Assembly (NCBI GenBank): GCA_004380135.1
Contig: QXCR01000167.1
Coordinates: forward strand, 1-60,989
DNA from: Stemphylium vesicarium
Lineage: Eukaryota > Ascomycota > Dothideomycetes > Pleosporales > Pleosporaceae
DNA length: 60,989 nucleotides
Direction of reading: 5' to 3'
How positions within the stretch are numbered: position 1 is the first letter of the stretch; the number at the start of each line of letters is the position of its first letter. The notes below the pieces were generated by a model. It did not search any database, was not told the origin of the DNA, and saw nothing but the letters and a program-made list of their open reading frames with translations. Shown piece by piece: positions 56,962 to 60,989 of this stretch. A program made the position numbers and the translations under genes.

Positions 56962-58854
56962 GTGGTGAAATTACTTAACTGCGCCAGTCTTAGAATTCAT
57001 TTAGAAGAGAAATACTTTTCAAGTGACGTCGCAGCCACCGAAGTTGTGGAGTACATGGCCGACCTCTTGCGTTCATTGTCGCGCAGCATGGATCAGGATT
57101 CAGCAGAGAGCATTCGCCTACGGAGGTGGCATGCAGGAGCGGATGAAGTCACAGCTGGTCAGTATTCTGCCAACGCATATGTAATGCTAGATTTTCGTGC
57201 TGATTCTTTGCCAGGGCGGAATGCTAATGAGGACTCCTGGCGCATCACTCGCGCAATCAAGAACATATGGAATCGGGCCTCCAACGACGATAGATCGTCT
57301 CCAGATGATGAGGTATCCGCGAAGGCCACAAGGAGAGATTCGGTCACTGCTTCAGATTCAGAGTCGCAACCATCTAACCACATGTGCTCACCTGGAGCTG
57401 AAGATTGTGAGATGCCGCCTGTGGCATTCGCTTCCGGATCTCGGTCACTGCCTGGTACCTATCCAATTGAGGCTGTTGTCCAGATCTCCAGTTCCTCTTC
57501 CTGTGAGAAGCACTGTAATGACATCGCCGGTTCGCCACACGATGTCGTGTCTTCAGAACTGGATCGCGGAATGGTCGTGCCAAGCTTTGCAAAGAAGTTC
57601 GTTACTTCGTCCTCAGCGGGTATATCAGCCATTGACATTTCTAATGGCAGCCGGGTGCCCTTAGATACCACTGCCGATGAAAGCGCATCCGAAACTGAAT
57701 TAGTCTTTGATCGACAACGGGAGCTCATAGATGACATTGAGAGATTTCAGTTCACCACGTTGGTCAGCACTGCAACCATCAACGGGGTAAGAAATCTATG
57801 TACTGTTGTCATCATGACCAGTAACAACTTGCTGAACGCTGCATGGGATCTGCATCGAGTGTCCATGGGTTGGAAAGAGGTTTTCCTAGATTCACCAAAC
57901 CTAGTTGTGCTCGAAATGGCAGAACCATGGAATCGACTTGACAAGGAGCATGTGGCAAGAGCTTGTCGACACATGCAGCGGGCGCTCGATATCTACCGCG
58001 AGTGGAATGAAAATATGGAGTACGCTCGCGCGGTAGCTATGACTCGGAATCTGATGAGTGATAAGTGGTGGGCGAACTTTGACGAGAAGCGCAGCGAAGC
58101 GGATGTGCTAGACCTGCGCGAAGTGACTACGCAAGTCGAGCTCGTCGCAAAAAGATATTGTGTCATTGAAAGCAATAAGCCACTTCAGTCCGCGTTTAGC
58201 CTGGAGGAAGCTGCGACTATCGTCACAATGCCAAGCAGTCAACTTCCCCTGAGGAAGCTGCTGCCATCGCTGCCATCCTCACTTACCCACACTTTCGAAG
58301 CGAACCACTTTCCAGCTGCGATCGTGGTGAACGACAATAGGCCCTCATTGCAGGCCCAGGAAGACCGTGCGCCCAAGAAGCTCGCCGTCTCAAGAATATC
58401 ACTACCTATACCCTCTCCCAAGCAAGAAGGCGCTCTGAGACATGGAAGGGGTCCAAAACAAGCTGTACAGAGTGTACCTGGATTTACCCGATCCACAAAT
58501 TCGAGCCTCCAGGGGAGGCAGATGTCTATAATTCCCAGCAAACTGCCGATAAGAGCCAATCTGCCGGTCCATTTGCAACCCTTAGCTACTGCGATCCAAA
58601 ACGTTCGATCCAAACCCTTACAAACCAAGGTAGGACTGTGGAATAGTCCTGGGGCGTCATCGAAAAGCCAGTTGCTAAAAGCAGCGGCGAGACCACACGG
58701 ATTGTCAAGAACTACCTCTCCACGATCTTTGTCACATGCTTTATCCACAGTCCGCAACAAGCAAGTCAATCAATCTTGGGGTTGCCGATTGGTTTGCTTG
58801 TTAGCAATGTCGTCGTTACTTAATTATAGCTTAATTATTAGTGTTTTAAGGTAG
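56962..58854 (+). CDS. Unrecognised protein; 3' end runs into a transposon
   Basis: An open frame of 630 codons, with domains not recognised. The N-terminal third is Ser/Asp-rich and hydrophilic. A more ordered middle (about residues 255-420) holds WDLHRVSMGWKEVFLDSPN and NLVVLEMAEPWNRLD, followed by Trp- and Arg-rich helices (RALDIYREWNENMEYARA). The C-terminal third is basic and Pro/Ser-rich. The true start may be at 57055 (MADLLRSLSRSMDQD). A frame-preserving 57-nt segment, 57158-57214 (GTCAGT..CCAG), could be an intron. From about 58805 the frame enters the RIP-affected hAT element, so the last ~16 residues are transposon-derived and the original C-terminus is probably lost. Confidence 0.55.
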   Translation: MVKLLNCASLRIHLEEKYFSSDVAATEVVEYMADLLRSLSRSMDQDSAESIRLRRWHAGADEVTAGQYSANAYVMLDFRADSLPGRNANEDSWRITRAIKNIWNRASNDDRSSPDDEVSAKATRRDSVTASDSESQPSNHMCSPGAEDCEMPPVAFASGSRSLPGTYPIEAVVQISSSSSCEKHCNDIAGSPHDVVSSELDRGMVVPSFAKKFVTSSSAGISAIDISNGSRVPLDTTADESASETELVFDRQRELIDDIERFQFTTLVSTATINGVRNLCTVVIMTSNNLLNAAWDLHRVSMGWKEVFLDSPNLVVLEMAEPWNRLDKEHVARACRHMQRALDIYREWNENMEYARAVAMTRNLMSDKWWANFDEKRSEADVLDLREVTTQVELVAKRYCVIESNKPLQSAFSLEEAATIVTMPSSQLPLRKLLPSLPSSLTHTFEANHFPAAIVVNDNRPSLQAQEDRAPKKLAVSRISLPIPSPKQEGALRHGRGPKQAVQSVPGFTRSTNSSLQGRQMSIIPSKLPIRANLPVHLQPLATAIQNVRSKPLQTKVGLWNSPGASSKSQLLKAAARPHGLSRTTSPRSLSHALSTVRNKQVNQSWGCRLVCLLAMSSLLNYSLIISVLR

Positions 58855-60989
58855 CTTAATTATAACTTAATTAGTAGATTAATTAGATTAGACGCTAAGA
58901 GACTAAAGTTATATATAACTATAGTAGCTTAATAATCTATTTATATATATTATAGTCTTATATAATCTTCTTATCTAATACGTCGTTGCTATTATTACTC
59001 TCTATACTATTATTATACTAAGTCTTAAAGCCTACTCTTATCTATAATTGTATAAGTTAAAGAGTAGCTAGTAACTTACTACTAATAGCTTATCTCTTAG
59101 GTTTAAGTAAGTCGCTAAGCTTACTAAAGAGCCTCTTATACTTATAGCTTAATACTAAGATTATTAGTATATTAATTGTAAACTAGCTTAAATATAGGTA
59201 TTTTAAGCGTATTTAAATTTAGTAAATAATTAGGTAACTATTACCTAAGTACTACTCTCTACTCTACTCTAGCTCTTATATCCTCTAGCGCTCGTACTTG
59301 TTGTTATAAGCTACCTTGTCTCTAGTGTTATTGCGGCGTATAAAGGCGCTAATTACGTTATCTATCCTACTTACAATTATTGTTCTGTGAGATTGAAGTT
59401 GAGGGCGTACACGCTGAGGCTTATAGGTCTGCCAGAGTCGCTGAAATCCAGCATTAGCAGCAGTGAGCCACTCTGGCTTGTCGGCCCAGCTGTTCTCGCA
59501 GTAGTACTTGTAGTAAGGATGGAGGCAGACAGCAGCGTAGTAGGCAGGCGATCTATCGAGCTTATCGTAGTACTTATTGGCCTTGCTCCAGGCAGTGCGT
59601 AGGTTGATATGAAGGTGGTCCTCTGGTGCGTCCGTGTGGTTGAAATCGACTTGCTCGTATGGCCGCGTGCGCGCTTTGAGCGCGCTCAGTATGTACTTAA
59701 AGACAGGAATAACCTCGTAAATAGCACTAAACTTGCCTGCTTTACTACGACTTTTAAGCCGCTCTATACTAAGCTTTAGCGGCTCTAAGTAGTCCTAGTA
59801 CTCTATTATTACTACCTAATTAGTAGCTATAAGACTAGTTAATCTTATCTAACTTGGGGCGTCCGAGAGCTTGTTGCCAGCTTGGTTTGCGCGTCTATCG
59901 TCAAGAGAGACGCGGCTAATATGGTGCTTAGCGTAGGAGTTATAAGCAGCTTGAAGTTGAGTTGCGCGTGCAAAGGCAGCGTAGTACGAGTTCCAGCGAG
60001 TAACAACAGGCTTGACTGGCTCGAGTACTCGGAGGCGCTCTCCAGCAGGCAACTCAGCGTTTGCAGCTCGCTGAAACTCTCTGAAAAGCTCATACTGTTG
60101 TGGCGTTTTAATGTAATTAATGACGTTAATAAGCACGCCTAATAGTCCATCTTTACGCCACTCGCGCAAGCACAACTCCTCTTGATCGAGCTGCTCAACA
60201 GCGTTGTTGTATGCCTCTCTATCTTTGCCAAATATAATTGCCTGGCCGATAAGATTGAGCGTGTGAGGGCCGCAGCGGAGGCGTCGATGAGTAGCGTCAA
60301 AGTCGTATACGCGAGCGAGCGCAGCGATTACAGTGTCGTTATTCGTAGCGTTATCGAGTACGAAGTAGCCTAGCTTGTCGCTAGTGATACCGTACTCCCC
60401 GAGCGTTTTGACGATAGTACTTGCAATAGCTTCGCCCGTATGCGAGCCTGCTAGCTGTGGCAGAGCAATAGGCAAGTCTTAGATTACTCCATAAGCGTTA
60501 GCAAAGTGCGCAACAATCCCAAAAAACCCGCGCTTGCCGCCCCTTGTCGTCCAGCCGTCGAAGCTTATATGTATTTTACCTGCAGCTTCTGACAGGGCCT
60601 GGACAACTTGGGGCTGTATGTCGCGGAAAAGGCGCATCACGTATGTAGCAACACTGCGAGGACTTACCCACAACGCTGCCTCAGCCTCTAGGTTTGCAAA
60701 GTTTATCATCTCTCGAAAGGAGGGCCTCGCAAGTAGCTCCATTGGTAGGTTGTTGTCGAGTAGGCAGAGTACTGTAGCCTGTCGAAACTGCTGTATGTTG
60801 AAGTTGCCCATCGCGTTGGCAGCGTCCTGAGAGACTTCAACACCAGCCTCAAAGGCTTGTCGCAGAGAGAGCTGCCCACCAGACTGTTGCTGTTGTTTTA
60901 TGCCGCTCTTTGTAAGCCGATGACCATGTCTCTGCTGACCAAGATGAGTAGCTGCAGCTGTTGTAGCTCTTGTAACGTCAAACATGCCG
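58805..60989 (-). mobile_element. hAT DNA transposon copy, partly RIP-mutated, running off the window
   Basis: The inner sequence is a hAT transposase on the minus strand. The left end probably lies at about 58805, where CAATGTCG could be a mutated CAGTG-type terminal repeat and the preceding CTTGTTAG an 8-bp target copy; the other end is outside the window. AT-rich RIP patches are 58805-59360 and 59695-59850, with near-normal composition between and beyond them. Confidence 0.75.
58990..60985 (-). pseudogene. hAT transposase (broken by nonsense codons)
   Basis: One minus-strand frame runs from MFDVTRATTAAA (60985, probably not the true start) to the hAT dimerisation region near 59000-59200. 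Landmarks: ISFDGWTTRGGKRGFFGIV followed by AHF, YFVLDNATNND, RRLRCGPHTLNLIGQA, VKPVVTRWNSYYAAF and, near the end, KRLFSKLSDLLKPKR, which fits the C-terminal dimerisation motif. Stops in this frame are RIP-like: TAA at 60476-60478 after AYGVI, where Gln is expected, then TAG after SDAPS at 59846-59848 and several more below 59300. Between 59360 and 59690 the frame is intact (DFNHTDAPEDHLHINLRT). No frameshift was seen over about 2 kb. The enzyme would have been a cut-and-paste transposase. Confidence 0.88.

Noticed and set aside
1..60989. tRNA genes, rRNA, CRISPR arrays
   Set aside because: Scanning for B-box-like GGTTCGA and for regular short repeats with spacers gave no supported candidate; the organism is a eukaryote.

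Overview
The window is eukaryotic and looks like a filamentous ascomycete, most plausibly a Dothideomycete of the Pleosporales type. The genes carry short introns of about 45-170 nt with GT..AG ends. The protein set is typically fungal: a rhodopsin-domain membrane protein, a DUF3455 secreted protein, a Baeyer-Villiger-type monooxygenase and dynactin p150. Both ends of the window are very AT-rich and show the footprint of repeat-induced point mutation (RIP): CpA changed to TpA, and glutamine codons turned into TAG/TAA. The species cannot be fixed from the sequence alone.

Positions 1 to about 19225 are a nest of three decayed Ty3/Gypsy LTR retrotransposons, all with gag-pol on the minus strand. 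Element B (1-299, 7206-12988 and probably 18536 to about 19225) is the oldest layer. Element A (300-7200, 466-bp LTRs) and element C (12989-18530, 257-bp LTRs, perfect TAAGG target duplication, chromodomain) inserted into it. A and B each also carry an antisense Cys-rich coiled-coil ORF beyond pol. A short hairpin-rich insertion (8218-8418) splits the integrase of B.

Positions about 19226-58800 are an island of normal base composition. In order it holds: a two-intron gene for a small secreted six-cysteine protein; ADE4; a TMEM115-like membrane protein, divergent from a LisH-WD40 protein; a Baeyer-Villiger-type monooxygenase; a rhodopsin-domain membrane protein; a peroxisomal ABCD half-transporter; dynactin p150; a very large ankyrin protein; a DUF3455 secreted protein; a dynamin-like GTPase pseudogene; a DUF2470 membrane protein; two related disordered proteins that share a C-terminal signature and a last intron one codon before the stop; and an unrecognised gene whose 3' end runs into a transposon. 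The genes are mostly unrelated housekeeping and accessory functions, and I see no biosynthetic cluster.

Positions about 58805-60989 hold a hAT transposase copy on the minus strand. It is readable in one frame but broken by stops, with RIP concentrated in patches, and it runs off the window.

The most interesting signals are: the exon-duplicated effector-like gene next to the RIP block; the paralogous pair with an almost terminal intron; the antisense ORFs in the Gypsy elements, one of which reads in frame across the excised copy of another element; and the dynamin copy that has lost its GTPase residues and gained two CpA-context stops.
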